Assembly (NCBI RefSeq): GCF_023516615.1
Contig: NZ_JAMGBF010000106.1
Location: 1-64,000 of the forward strand
Direction: 5' to 3'
Source of the DNA: Streptomyces panaciradicis
Lineage (GTDB): Bacteria > Actinomycetota > Actinomycetes > Streptomycetales > Streptomycetaceae
Length of the DNA: 64,000 nt
Every line of letters starts with the position of its first letter. The stretch's first letter is position 1. The notes under the pieces were generated by a model. The model searched no databases and was not told the DNA's origin. It saw only the letters and a program-made list of their open reading frames with translations. Positions 53,191-61,638 of this stretch are shown here, in pieces. The position numbers and the translations under genes were made by a program.

Positions 53191-54507
53191 TCACCGGGTC
53201 CGTCGGCCCGGCATGAAGGTGAAGACCGCCGCGCCCAGCAGCACCGCCGTGCCGGCCACCAGGCCCAGGGCCTTCAGGGCGCCGTGGTCGCTCGCACCCG
53301 TCTCCGCCAGGCCGCCGCCCGACGCCGAGGACGAGGAGGACGACGTGCCGCCGGACGTCGAGGTGCCGCCCGAGGCGCCGCTCGCCTGCTGGGTCGTGTC
53401 CAGGGTCAGCGACACCGCCGTCCGGTCCGGCTTGCAGGTGGTGGTCGTGCCCAGGGCGTTGATGGTCAGGACGCCCGGGGAGAGGGTCGAGCTGCCGCTC
53501 GCGCCGGGCTTGTAGGTGCCCGTCAGGTCGGGGATCTCGATCGGGTCGCCCGACTTGATGGGCTGGGAGTTGGCCGGCCCCTCCACATGCACCGTGCCCT
53601 TGTCGGCGCCGCCGAGGACGACCTCCATGGAGGGCTTGACCGATCCCGCCGGGATGTCGGCGGGGCTGTCCATCACCGACTTCTTGAACTGCACGGTGAG
53701 ACCGAAACTGCCGCCGTCCTTCTTGGCGTTGATCTGGATGGGCGAGGTCGCCTTCTTCTCGCCGATCGGGGACTGGCAGGTGTAGGGGATGTCGACCTCC
53801 TTGCCGGTGAAGTCGGTCTGGCCGTCACCGGTACCGTCGCTCGCGGACGCGGAGGCGGAGGCCGAACCGGTCGCGGTCGGCGTGTCCGTGGGGGTCGCGG
53901 AGGAGGTGGCGGTGTCCGTCGGTGTCGCCGACGTCGTCCCCCCGTCGCCCGGCGCCACCTCGATCGTGGCCGCCTTCTGCACCGTCTCCTTCGGCGTGCA
54001 CTTGGTGTCCGTCGACATGGCGTTGACCGTGTACGCGTCCGGCGTCAGCGTCACCGCGCCGGCCGTCGTCAGCTTCAGGGTGCCCTTCATGTCGGAGAGG
54101 ACCATGGCGCCGCCCTTGGGGATCGCCGGGTTCTCCCGCGGCCCCTGCATCGCGATGTCCGCGGCCTGCGCGCCGGCCGCCTTCAGGGTGCCCGACGGCT
54201 GGACGGAGTTGGCGGGCAGGTCGATGATGTCCGGGTTCTTGGAGGCCGCCTGGACGAACTTCCACACGACGGTCACGGTGTCGCCGACCTTCGCGGTGGC
54301 CGGCGCGGTGATCTCGACCTTGGTGGTGCCGTCGACGGGATCGATGCCGGCCGGCGGCACGCAGTGCGTCGCGAACGACACCTCCGCCGCCTGCGCGGAC
54401 CCGGCGGCCAGCCCCAGCAGGGCCCCCGCGCCGCCGAGCACCAGCGCGGCGCCCGCCGCGAGCGGCCTCGCCCGTCCGGCCGGTGTGACTCTCCTTCGCT
54501 TTCTCAC
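53191..54507 (-). CDS. Sortase-anchored surface protein (LAETG) with two related domains
   Basis: This 438-residue exported protein has a signal peptide (about 1-41), then domain A (about 42-190), a Ser/Thr/Asp-rich linker (about 190-225) and domain B (about 232-375). A Ser/Gly-rich linker, the sortase signal L-A-E-T-G, a hydrophobic helix and a final R-R-T-R follow. LAxTG is the class E sortase signal used by streptomycete chaplins. Domains A and B share the layout: early Cys, '(G/D)P.N..IP.G' turn, 'DLTGTYKPG', 'LSPGVLTINALGTTTTC'. Domain B is closely related to the single domain of the LPQTG protein at 56560-57264. GTG start overlaps the upstream gene's stop by 4 bp. The ligand is unknown. 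Confidence 0.88.
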   Translation of the reverse strand: MRKRRRVTPAGRARPLAAGAALVLGGAGALLGLAAGSAQAAEVSFATHCVPPAGIDPVDGTTKVEITAPATAKVGDTVTVVWKFVQAASKNPDIIDLPANSVQPSGTLKAAGAQAADIAMQGPRENPAIPKGGAMVLSDMKGTLKLTTAGAVTLTPDAYTVNAMSTDTKCTPKETVQKAATIEVAPGDGGTTSATPTDTATSSATPTDTPTATGSASASASASDGTGDGQTDFTGKEVDIPYTCQSPIGEKKATSPIQINAKKDGGSFGLTVQFKKSVMDSPADIPAGSVKPSMEVVLGGADKGTVHVEGPANSQPIKSGDPIEIPDLTGTYKPGASGSSTLSPGVLTINALGTTTTCKPDRTAVSLTLDTTQQASGASGGTSTSGGTSSSSSSASGGGLAETGASDHGALKALGLVAGTAVLLGAAVFTFMPGRRTR

Positions 54508-55592
54508 GTCGTTCCCTTCCTGGTGGGAGTCGTGGGACTCGTCGGACTGTCGTCGTGCGGTGCGGAGAGCCGGCCGGCCGTGTTCGGATCGGAGTCCGGG
54601 GTGAACCACGGCAGGGTCGAGGCGGTCGGGGGCGCCGCGTGGGCGCCCGGCTTCTGGTTGCCCAGGCCCGGCAGGCGCAGGGCGAGTTCGGGCAGGCGCA
54701 GCCCGCGGTGGCGCAGGCCGCCGGCGCGGCGGGGCCGCACCCGGTCCACGATCGCCATCCCGGCGCGGAACAGCGCCGCCGGGACCACCAGGCAGACCAG
54801 GACCCAGAACAGGGTCACGCCCCAGGGCCGGCCCACCCCCCAGGGCTGCTCGGCGAGGACCTTCCCGCCGTACTTCAGGGAGACGGTGTAGTCGCCGTGC
54901 GCGCCCGCGGCGAGCTCGACCGGCAGCCTGATCCTCGCCTTCTTGCCGGAGCCGAGGGTGCCGCGCCACTCCTGGTCCTCCCACTGCGGAGCGAACACCC
55001 CGTGGGAGGTGCCCACTTGGAACACCGGGTTCCTGATCGGCGAGGTGCCGACGTTGCCGACGGTGAAGACGAGGGTGCGCGAGGGCGGCGCGCCGAACCA
55101 GGTGAGCAGGCCGTCGGCACCGTCGAGCCGGGGGTCGGTCAGGATCGACAGGCGCCCGCCGGAGGGCTGGGCGGGCAGCGGTTCCACGGCGTGCCCGGCC
55201 ACCCTCAGCACCGCGTCCGCCTGCGCCTTCGCGCCCTCCACGGTCGCCACGTGCACGACGCACGGGCAGGGCACCGGCGGCTCGGCGACGGGCAGTTTCC
55301 TGGTGAAGGAGCCCTTGGCGTCGGTGGTGACGGCCCGGCCGTCGCCGTTGGCACAGGAGTTGGTGCCGCCGAGCACCCCGCGCGACGGCGTGGACCGTCC
55401 GCAGACCAGCATCATCAGCAGGGCGTGCGGCCGCCAGCCACTGCCGCTGACGGTGAGCGAACCCCCGGTCCCCGCCTGGGCGGTGGAGAGCCGCACGCTC
55501 GGCCCGTCGGCCGCCGCCGTCCCCGCCGTCAGCGGCAGCAGGAGCAGCGCGAACACCGCCAGCAGCGCGGCCGTCCTCACCTTGCCGTTCAC
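54504..55592 (-). CDS. Secreted/membrane protein with neocarzinostatin-like domain
   Basis: This 362-residue protein has a signal peptide (about 1-28) and an N-terminal Ig-like domain that starts 'VRLSTAQAGTGGSLTVSGSG', with two Cys pairs, in the manner of neocarzinostatin-family folds. A second beta domain (about 150-255) contains 'TLVFTVGNVGTSPIRNPVFQ'. A membrane helix (about 263-285, 'GVTLFWVLVCLVVPAALF') is followed by a basic and Pro-rich cytoplasmic tail. Both ends overlap neighbours by 4 bp (GTGA), so genes 55589-56428, this one and 53191-54507 are one translationally coupled unit. Confidence 0.82.
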   Translation of the reverse strand: MNGKVRTAALLAVFALLLLPLTAGTAAADGPSVRLSTAQAGTGGSLTVSGSGWRPHALLMMLVCGRSTPSRGVLGGTNSCANGDGRAVTTDAKGSFTRKLPVAEPPVPCPCVVHVATVEGAKAQADAVLRVAGHAVEPLPAQPSGGRLSILTDPRLDGADGLLTWFGAPPSRTLVFTVGNVGTSPIRNPVFQVGTSHGVFAPQWEDQEWRGTLGSGKKARIRLPVELAAGAHGDYTVSLKYGGKVLAEQPWGVGRPWGVTLFWVLVCLVVPAALFRAGMAIVDRVRPRRAGGLRHRGLRLPELALRLPGLGNQKPGAHAAPPTASTLPWFTPDSDPNTAGRLSAPHDDSPTSPTTPTRKGTT

Positions 55593-56428
55593 GTCACCGC
55601 TCCCGTCGACTCGACGTCCCTGTCCGGGCGTTCGGGGGCCTCCTCTGGCGGACGGCGCCCGCGCCGTCGTAGTCGTACGAGGAACAGCGCGCCCCCCGCC
55701 GTGACCGCGCCCGCCCCTCCCGCCACCCCGCCCCACGGCACGAACCGCGCCGACGCGGCGGCCGAGCCCCGCGCGCCGCCGGGTGCCGTCACCGTCAGGC
55801 GGACGTCGACCGCGTCCAGGGCGGGGTGGTCGCGCCAGGGCTCGGTGAGCCGCAGCCGGCGGCCGGGCGCGAGGCGGACCGGAAGGGTGCGCGGCACACG
55901 GTCGAGGACCGGGCCGAAAAGGCCGTCCGCGTGCACGGCGAGGGTCGGGACGAGGGTGGTCGTACCGCGGTTGACCAGGTCGTACGTGATGCGGTCGGCG
56001 TGCACGGACACCCGCTCGACGGTCAGCGCGGCCAGCTTCGGTCCGCCCGCCCGCAGCCGGAGCGCGACCGTGGCCGTGCGGCCGTCCTGGTCGCGGGCGA
56101 CGATCTCGCCGCTGCGGTCGGCGCGCGCGCTCACCGTGAAGGGGACGTCGGCGCGGGTCCGGGCGGGTACACGGACGCGGCTTTGCGCGAAGACGGCCCG
56201 GACGCCCCGGACGCCGAGCCGCACGACGACCGCCCGGCCGCCGCGGTTGGTCACCGACACCGTGTCCTGGAGGACCGCCCCGGGCGCCCCCTCGGCGTAG
56301 AAGGAGGGCCGCGAGCCCCCGGCGGGCGCGAGCGACCACCCGTCCGCCGCGCTCGCGGCGGGAGCGGCCGTCAGCAGGACCAGCAACGGCAGGCCCAAGA
56401 CGGCCGGAACACGGACGGGTGAGGGCAT
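55589..56428 (-). CDS. Secreted beta-sandwich membrane-anchored protein (DUF916-like layout)
   Basis: This 279-residue protein has a signal peptide (1-28, ending A-A-S-A-A), two Ig-like beta domains with 'DTVSVTNRGGRAVVVRLGVR' and 'YDLVNRGTTTLVPTLAV', a C-terminal membrane helix (about 232-255) and a basic, Pro-rich tail. The order of parts resembles the cell-surface DUF916 proteins that accompany WxL proteins in Firmicutes, although I cannot claim homology. It overlaps the next gene by 4 bp. Confidence 0.8.
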   Translation of the reverse strand: MPSPVRVPAVLGLPLLVLLTAAPAASAADGWSLAPAGGSRPSFYAEGAPGAVLQDTVSVTNRGGRAVVVRLGVRGVRAVFAQSRVRVPARTRADVPFTVSARADRSGEIVARDQDGRTATVALRLRAGGPKLAALTVERVSVHADRITYDLVNRGTTTLVPTLAVHADGLFGPVLDRVPRTLPVRLAPGRRLRLTEPWRDHPALDAVDVRLTVTAPGGARGSAAASARFVPWGGVAGGAGAVTAGGALFLVRLRRRGRRPPEEAPERPDRDVESTGAVT

Positions 56429-56559
56429 CGGGCGGCTCCAACGACGGTCCGGAGGCGACGGGCGAGGCGGTCGGCGGGTCGGCGAGGGCTGGGCGGCGTC
56501 GGGGACGGCTCTGGTGCCGTGGCCGTCGGCGAGCGCCGTACCGCCGGCCGCGGACCCGC

Positions 56560-57264
56560 TCAGCGGCGCGCGCGGGCCGTCTGGTTCCTGCGGGTGATCC
56601 ACAGCGCGCCCGCCGCTCCGGCGAGGAGCACCGTGCCGCCGAGGGTGCCCAGGGCGATCGCGGAGTCGTCGGGTCCGGTCTGCGGGAGGGCGCCGCCGGA
56701 GTCCGAGCCGGTCGAACCGGTCGTGCCGGTGCCGCCGGAGGTGCCGCCGCCGCTCGCCGCCGTGACGTCGAGGGTCAGCGCCGGGCCCGGGTTGTTGGAG
56801 GGCGTGCACGTGGTCGTCGTACCGAGCGCCTTGATGGTGAGCACGCCCGGGGTGAAGGTCACGCTGCCCGTCTCCTTCGGTGTGTACGTCCCCGTCAGGT
56901 CGCTGATCTTGATGGGCGTGTTGGCGGGGATCGCCGCCTGGTTGGCGGGGCCGCTGACGTTCAGCGTGCCGCTGTCGGCGCCGCCCAGCTTGATGGTGGC
57001 GCTCGGGTTCATCGCCCCCTTGCCCAGCTCCACCGGGCTGGAGGAGACGCCCTTCTGCCAGGACATGGTGATCTTGTAGCCGCCGCCGCTCTTGACGCCG
57101 GTGATGTCGATGGGCGAGACGGCGCTCTTGTCGCCGATGGGCGTCTTGCACTGGTAGTTGACGTCGACGACCTTGGCCTGGGCCGCGGGGGCGGCCATCA
57201 GCACCGCCGAGCCCGCCAGGGCCGCGACGGACGCGAGCGCGGCGGTCCGATTCCGGTACGACAC
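56560..57264 (-). CDS. Sortase-anchored surface protein (LPQTG), single domain
   Basis: This 234-residue protein has a signal peptide (1-30), one domain (about 31-170) homologous to domain B of the LAETG protein ('YQCKTPIGDKSAVSPIDITG', 'ISDLTGTYTPKETGSVTFTP', 'LTIKALGTTTTC'), a Gly/Thr/Ser linker, the sortase signal L-P-Q-T-G, a hydrophobic helix and a tail R-R-N-Q-T-A-R-A-R-R. I chose the GTG at 57264, with GGGAG upstream. It is the first gene of the four-gene set, separated from the next by 131 bp. Confidence 0.88.
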   Translation of the reverse strand: MSYRNRTAALASVAALAGSAVLMAAPAAQAKVVDVNYQCKTPIGDKSAVSPIDITGVKSGGGYKITMSWQKGVSSSPVELGKGAMNPSATIKLGGADSGTLNVSGPANQAAIPANTPIKISDLTGTYTPKETGSVTFTPGVLTIKALGTTTTCTPSNNPGPALTLDVTAASGGGTSGGTGTTGSTGSDSGGALPQTGPDDSAIALGTLGGTVLLAGAAGALWITRRNQTARARR

Positions 57265-57440
57265 GATGTCCGCTCCCTCTCGGTTTCCTGACGGCACATC
57301 AGATGGGCCGTCAAGGTACGCCCGGGCCCTTGAGGAGGGAAGAGAAGATGCGCGCCGGAGTTGTGCGGATCCGGCGCGTGCGAGAGGGGTTTCGGTGGAG
57401 GCAGTGACCGTCGGTAACCCCAGCCGGGGCGCCCGAGAGG

Positions 57441-57995
57441 CTACGCGGGAGCGCCCAGTTCCGCCCAGACCGTCTTGCCCGCCACCCCCGGGGTCCGTAC
57501 GACGCCCCAGTCCAGGCAGAGGCGCTGCACGATGAACATGCCGTGACCGCCGGGGCGGCCCGCGCGGTGCGGGGTGCGGGGTGCCGGCTGGCCGGCGCCG
57601 TGGTCGGAGACCTCCAGGCGGATCACCTTGTTGTCGAGGGCGATCCACAGCTCGCTGGGGCCCTCGGCGTGCAGGCAGGCGTTGGTGACCAGCTCGGACA
57701 CCACGAGCAGCACGTCCTCGGCGGCGGCCCGCTGGTCGGCGCCGTCGGCCGGCAGCCAGCCCCACGCGTACAACGCCTGGCGGGTGAAGTCGCGGGCGAG
57801 CGGGACGACGCCGCTGGCCCCGTCGAAGCTCAGCCGGCGGACCTGGCGCCCCCCTGACGACACGGACGCCGCGGACGACGCGGCAGCCCCCTCGGCGGAC
57901 GCCCCGGTCGCGGGCGCGCCCCCCTCGGACGTCCCGGAAGCGCCGCTTGGCTCCGGGCCGCGGTCGCCCGGCGGGTAAGGCCGGGTGGTGCTCAT
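57441..57995 (-). CDS. Anti-sigma regulatory ATPase (RsbW/SpoIIAB-like)
   Basis: This 184-residue protein has a low-complexity Ser/Gly/Ala N-terminus (1-50) and a GHKL ATPase domain: N box 'VVSELVTNACLHAEGP', G1 'LEVSDHGAG' and G2-like 'GGHGMFIVQRLCLDWGVV'. Proteins of this class bind SigB-type sigma factors and phosphorylate a STAS antagonist. The STAS gene and the sigma gene lie next to it, so this is probably the anti-sigma factor of the set. By position it corresponds, from memory, to the SigI-associated genes of S. coelicolor. Confidence 0.87.
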   Translation of the reverse strand: MSTTRPYPPGDRGPEPSGASGTSEGGAPATGASAEGAAASSAASVSSGGRQVRRLSFDGASGVVPLARDFTRQALYAWGWLPADGADQRAAAEDVLLVVSELVTNACLHAEGPSELWIALDNKVIRLEVSDHGAGQPAPRTPHRAGRPGGHGMFIVQRLCLDWGVVRTPGVAGKTVWAELGAPA

Positions 57996-58260
57996 CAGCG
58001 CTTCACCTCACCGATTCACCAGTTCACGTTTCAAAGTCTGTACGTGGCTCGACGGCTTTTCCTGTCGGTATGCCGTCTTCTTCTTTCGTTTTCCCTCGTT
58101 CGCCCACCGCGTCCGCCGACAGGCTCAGGATGTCTCCTGCCCGACCGAACCGGCAGAACACCCCCTGTTTCGGCACGGAAAGCGTGACATCCGGAAAGTG
58201 CCGGTCACACGGGGGCGGGCGGAACGGGCCCGGCGCCGTGCCGGGCCCGCCCTGCCGGGG
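57996..58260. other. Intergenic DNA between anti-sigma and STAS genes
   Basis: This 265 bp stretch has lower GC than the genes. I see no reading frame with a good start. It should contain the promoter of the anti-sigma gene, but no clear hexamers stand out. Confidence 0.4.
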
Positions 58261-58638
58261 TCAGCCTGATTGGTCGGCCAGGGCCGCCTCGAGCGTGTCG
58301 TGGACGGTGAAGACCGCCTCCGCTCCGGTGATCTCGAAGACCCGGGCCACCACCGGGAGCATCCCGGCGAGGTGGACACCGCCGCCGGCGGCCTCCGCCT
58401 TCAGCCGGGCGCCCAGCAGCACGTTGAGGCCCGTGGAGTCGCAGAACTCCAGCCGTGAGCAGTCCACGACCAGCCGCTTGAATCCCTTGGCGAGGCAGTC
58501 CTCGAGGGGCTCGCGCAGCAGATCGGCCGTGTGGTGATCCAACTCACCTGCCGGCGTCACGACTGCACTGGAGCCCTCTTCCCTGACCTCCACCAGAAGC
58601 CGGCCAGACTGTGCGCTGCCGACCGTCCCGCGGTCCAT
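58261..58638 (-). CDS. STAS-domain anti-sigma factor antagonist
   Basis: This 125-residue protein is a RsbV/SpoIIAA homologue. The phosphorylatable serine is Ser 68 in 'VVDCSRLEFCDSTGLNVLLG', and 'VTPAGELDHHTADLLREPL' is the first STAS block. Unphosphorylated, it should capture the anti-sigma ATPase and free the sigma factor. The minus-strand upstream region carries a good SigB-type promoter, suggesting positive feedback. Confidence 0.93.
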   Translation of the reverse strand: MDRGTVGSAQSGRLLVEVREEGSSAVVTPAGELDHHTADLLREPLEDCLAKGFKRLVVDCSRLEFCDSTGLNVLLGARLKAEAAGGGVHLAGMLPVVARVFEITGAEAVFTVHDTLEAALADQSG

Positions 58639-58710
58639 GCCGTCTCTCTCTCCCGACGTCGTGGCTGCTGACGTACGCCCTCGAACACTACGCCTTCCTC
58701 ACACTTCCCG

Positions 58711-58734
58711 ACACCCGAACAACCCCCCACAAAC
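58711..58734 (-). promoter_or_regulatory. SigB-type promoter of the STAS gene
   Basis: On the minus strand GTTT (58734-58731), 14 bp spacer, GGGTGT (58716-58711) agrees with the SigB/SigF-family consensus (GNNT - 14 to 16 - GGGTAY) in all but one or two positions, about 75 bp before the ATG. Confidence 0.55.
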
Positions 58735-58889
58735 GGACATAACCGCACGTAACGCACTTGCGGCGGGTGTGGAAAAGCGGGTAGGGCTAGTAGGGATACG
58801 TAACCGACACGGCCGGCTTTGGAGGCGCCGCACACCGCAGTGCACGCACTGGCTTCGGCAGCCATATGCCGAGAACGATGGAGGACATC

Positions 58890-59816
58890 ATGTCACCCCG
58901 GCTCGACGCACCGCATACCCGGCAGGCGACGTCGACACCCCCTCCGGAACATCTTGCTCCCATCGAGAGCATCGAGAGCGCCGAGAACGACGGCCCCGTC
59001 GGCACGGACGCACTCGCCGGACTCCCGGAGATCCCGCCCTACGACGAGGTGGGTCCGGTCGACGCGCGTGCGCTGTCGAAGACCCTCTTCGCGCGACTGG
59101 AGTCCCTCGAGGAGGGCACGTACGAGTACGCGTACGTGCGCAACACCCTCGTCGAACTCAACCTCGCCCTCGTCAAGTTCGCCGCCTCCCGATTCCGTTC
59201 ACGCAGTGAGCCGATGGAGGACATCATCCAGGTCGGCACCATCGGCCTGATCAAGGCGATCGACCGCTTCGAACTCTCTCGGGGCGTGGAGTTCCCGACT
59301 TTCGCGATGCCAACCATCGTGGGTGAGATCAAGCGCTTCTTCCGCGACACCTCGTGGTCCGTGCGGGTCCCGCGCCGGCTGCAGGAGCTGCGGCTCGACC
59401 TGGCCAAGGCCGGGGACGAGCTGGCCCAGCAGCTGGACCGGGCGCCCACGGTCGCCGAGCTCGCGGAGCGCCTGGGCCTGACCAAGGACGAGGTCGTCGA
59501 GGGCATGGCGGCGTCGAACGCCTACACCGCCTCCTCGCTGGACGCCCAGCCGGAGGAGGACGACGCGGAGGGCGCCCTCGCGGACCGGATCGGCTACGAG
59601 GACCACGGCATCGAGGGCATCGAGTACGTCGAGTCCCTCAAGCCGCTGATCGCCGAGCTCCCCGCCAGGGACCGGAAGATCCTCTCGCTGCGCTTCGTCG
59701 CGGGCATGACCCAGTCGGAGATCGGCGACGAACTCGGCATCTCCCAGATGCACGTCTCCCGGCTGCTGTCGCGGACGCTGGTACGGCTGCGCAAGGGGCT
59801 GACGCTGGAGGAGTAG
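58890..59816 (+). CDS. SigB/SigF-family RNA polymerase sigma factor
   Basis: This 308-residue group 3 sigma factor has region 2 with 'NLALVKFAASRFRSRSEPME' and 'DIIQVGTIGLIKAIDRFELS' plus 'GVEFPTFAMPTIVGEIKRFF'; region 3 'VPRRLQELRLDLAKAGDELA'; and region 4 'LPARDRKILSLRFVAGMTQS' with the helix-turn-helix 'EIGDELGISQMHVSRLLSRT'. The first roughly 70 residues are acidic and variable. I chose the ATG at 58890 because GGAGG lies 5 nt upstream; ATG 58869 has none. It is divergent from its STAS gene. It is one of the nine or so SigB-like factors expected in Streptomyces and, by context, the SigI counterpart (from memory). Confidence 0.94.
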   Translation: MSPRLDAPHTRQATSTPPPEHLAPIESIESAENDGPVGTDALAGLPEIPPYDEVGPVDARALSKTLFARLESLEEGTYEYAYVRNTLVELNLALVKFAASRFRSRSEPMEDIIQVGTIGLIKAIDRFELSRGVEFPTFAMPTIVGEIKRFFRDTSWSVRVPRRLQELRLDLAKAGDELAQQLDRAPTVAELAERLGLTKDEVVEGMAASNAYTASSLDAQPEEDDAEGALADRIGYEDHGIEGIEYVESLKPLIAELPARDRKILSLRFVAGMTQSEIGDELGISQMHVSRLLSRTLVRLRKGLTLEE

Positions 59817-60015
59817 ATCCGCGCGGGCTCCGGGGCCGGCCGGCCCGGGGGCGGCGACGCCCGGCACCCGATGTCGCAGGCGCCGCCCCGAGCCCCTCAT
59901 GGGTTACCCAGAGAAACCCTTTCCCCAGAGCTTCGTTTCCACCACTATGGGCCCCCTACCTGCCGGTAAACCGGATTCGGCGGAACGCGGCGGGATGCCG
60001 GAAGGGGGCCTGCAG

Positions 60016-61629
60016 ATGGCCGGGGCCTACGGGACCGACAACGGCGTCGCGACCGAGGGCGGTGCGTACGCCGACGTGCCCGACGCGCGGCTGACCGAGC
60101 TGCTGCGGGCCCGCACCGCCATCGTCTACCCGGCTCTGCGCGAGCTTCGCGCCCGCCATCAGCCCGCGGTCCTCGCCTACACGCGCCTGTGCACGGCGAG
60201 CGAGTCCGCGGCCCGCCAGCTGGCCTCCCAGGCCTTCACCCTGGCGGCCCGTCAGACGGCCCGCGGCACCGAGCCGTCGGTCCCGCTGCGGCACGAACTG
60301 CTGCTGCTGACCGGCCGGCTGGCGGCCTCCTGGGCCGGTGACGAACGGGCCGCGGGCCTGGACCCCTCTTTGCTGTTCGCTCTGAGCACCTGGGGCCCGC
60401 AGACGGTTCCCGAACCGCCGATGCTCGCCGCCTTCCGGTCCCTGCCCTCCCGCGCGCAGGGACTGGTCTGGTACGGCGTGGTGGAGCGCGAGCCGGAGCC
60501 GCGGACGGCCCTTCTGCTCGGTCTGACCCGCGAGGACGTCGCCCACGAGACGCCCTCGGCCCTCCAGGCCATGGCCCAGGCCTGTCTCCGCTCCCGCCTC
60601 GCCGCCTCCGGCGACCCGCGCTGCGGGAACTTCGGCCGGCTGATCGAGGAGGCGGTACGCCCGTACCACCCGCGTGAGAGCGCCGACCTGCGGGCCCACA
60701 TGATCCACTGCGCCCACTGCACGGCGGCGTACACGGACCTCGCCGCCCTGCGCGACTCTCCGCGCACAGCCCTGTCGGAGGGGCTGCTGCCCTGGTCGGG
60801 CACGGCCTACGCCACCCGCGCCATGACGGCCGCCGAGTCGAGGGCAGGGGCCACCGGGCGCGCCGGCGCCGGGCGGCGGCGGTCGAGGTCCGGCGGACGG
60901 TCCGGAGCCCTACCGCCGCTCGCCCGGGTGCCGTTCCTCGTGGGCCCGGCCGCCTGGCCCGCCTCCCGGCGGTTGCTGCTGACCGCCGTCGCCCTCGGCG
61001 TGGCATTGACCCCGGTGCTGGTGTTCACGCTGTCGCGCAGCGGGGACGCGCCGTCTCCGGCACCGGGAGGGCCGGCGGGCACCGTGGACACGCCGACGGC
61101 TCCCCCGCAGGCGACGGTCGCCTCCACCCCGCCCGCGCCCTCCCCCACCGCGCCGTCGTCCTCGGCGGCGCGGAGTCCGGCCCCGTCGCGGTCGGCGAAG
61201 CCCCGCCCCTCCTCCGCCCACGCCCCGAACGGCACCTACGCCCAGATCGTGAACGCCTCGACGGGCCGCTGCCTGGACATCAGCGGCGGCGACCTGAGCA
61301 ACGGCACCAACGTCGTCACGGCGCCCTGCTCCGGGGCCGACACCCAGCGCTGGCGGGTGGACGCGGCGCGCGGCATCGTGCAGTCGTACGCCGACTCGGA
61401 CTTCTGCCTGGACAGCCGGGGCTCCGTGGACCGGGGCGTCGGCATCTGGGACTGCGGTTCGCTGGACGGCGACCACGGACAGAACCTGCGGTTCACGGTG
61501 GACTCCGACGGCCTGATCCGCCCCGCGATCGCCGTCGGGACGGCCGTCACGCCGGGCGGCGGAGACGGTGTGTCGCTGCGGCCGCTGAGCGGAGGCCGGG
61601 AGCAGCGCTGGCGGGCGGGGGCTTCCTGA
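60016..61629 (+). CDS. Sigma-like / zinc anti-sigma / ricin-lectin membrane fusion protein
   Basis: This protein of about 537 residues has four parts. Residues 20-85 look like the helical region 2 of an ECF sigma ('ALRELRARHQPAVLAYTRLC' onward). A conserved helical region follows. Near 230 a zinc motif H-x3-C-x2-C is seen ('AHMIHCAHCTAAYTDL'), typical of ZAS anti-sigma factors. A basic stretch and one membrane helix (about 320-345) lead to an extracytoplasmic Pro/Ser/Thr linker (about 350-410) and a ricin-type beta-trefoil (about 410-535) with 'GRCLDISGGDLSNGTNVVTA' and Q-R-W repeats. The architecture suggests a membrane sensor of carbohydrate with an inner sigma/anti-sigma-like part. I chose the ATG at 60016 (GGAAGGGGG upstream); 59947 is an alternative. 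Confidence 0.82.
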   Translation: MAGAYGTDNGVATEGGAYADVPDARLTELLRARTAIVYPALRELRARHQPAVLAYTRLCTASESAARQLASQAFTLAARQTARGTEPSVPLRHELLLLTGRLAASWAGDERAAGLDPSLLFALSTWGPQTVPEPPMLAAFRSLPSRAQGLVWYGVVEREPEPRTALLLGLTREDVAHETPSALQAMAQACLRSRLAASGDPRCGNFGRLIEEAVRPYHPRESADLRAHMIHCAHCTAAYTDLAALRDSPRTALSEGLLPWSGTAYATRAMTAAESRAGATGRAGAGRRRSRSGGRSGALPPLARVPFLVGPAAWPASRRLLLTAVALGVALTPVLVFTLSRSGDAPSPAPGGPAGTVDTPTAPPQATVASTPPAPSPTAPSSSAARSPAPSRSAKPRPSSAHAPNGTYAQIVNASTGRCLDISGGDLSNGTNVVTAPCSGADTQRWRVDAARGIVQSYADSDFCLDSRGSVDRGVGIWDCGSLDGDHGQNLRFTVDSDGLIRPAIAVGTAVTPGGGDGVSLRPLSGGREQRWRAGAS

Positions 61630-61638
61630 CCTCGCCGG

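Noticed and set aside
58779..58784. GGGTAG before the sigma gene as a SigB-type promoter
   Set aside because: No GNNT element lies 14-16 bp upstream, so support is too weak to list it.
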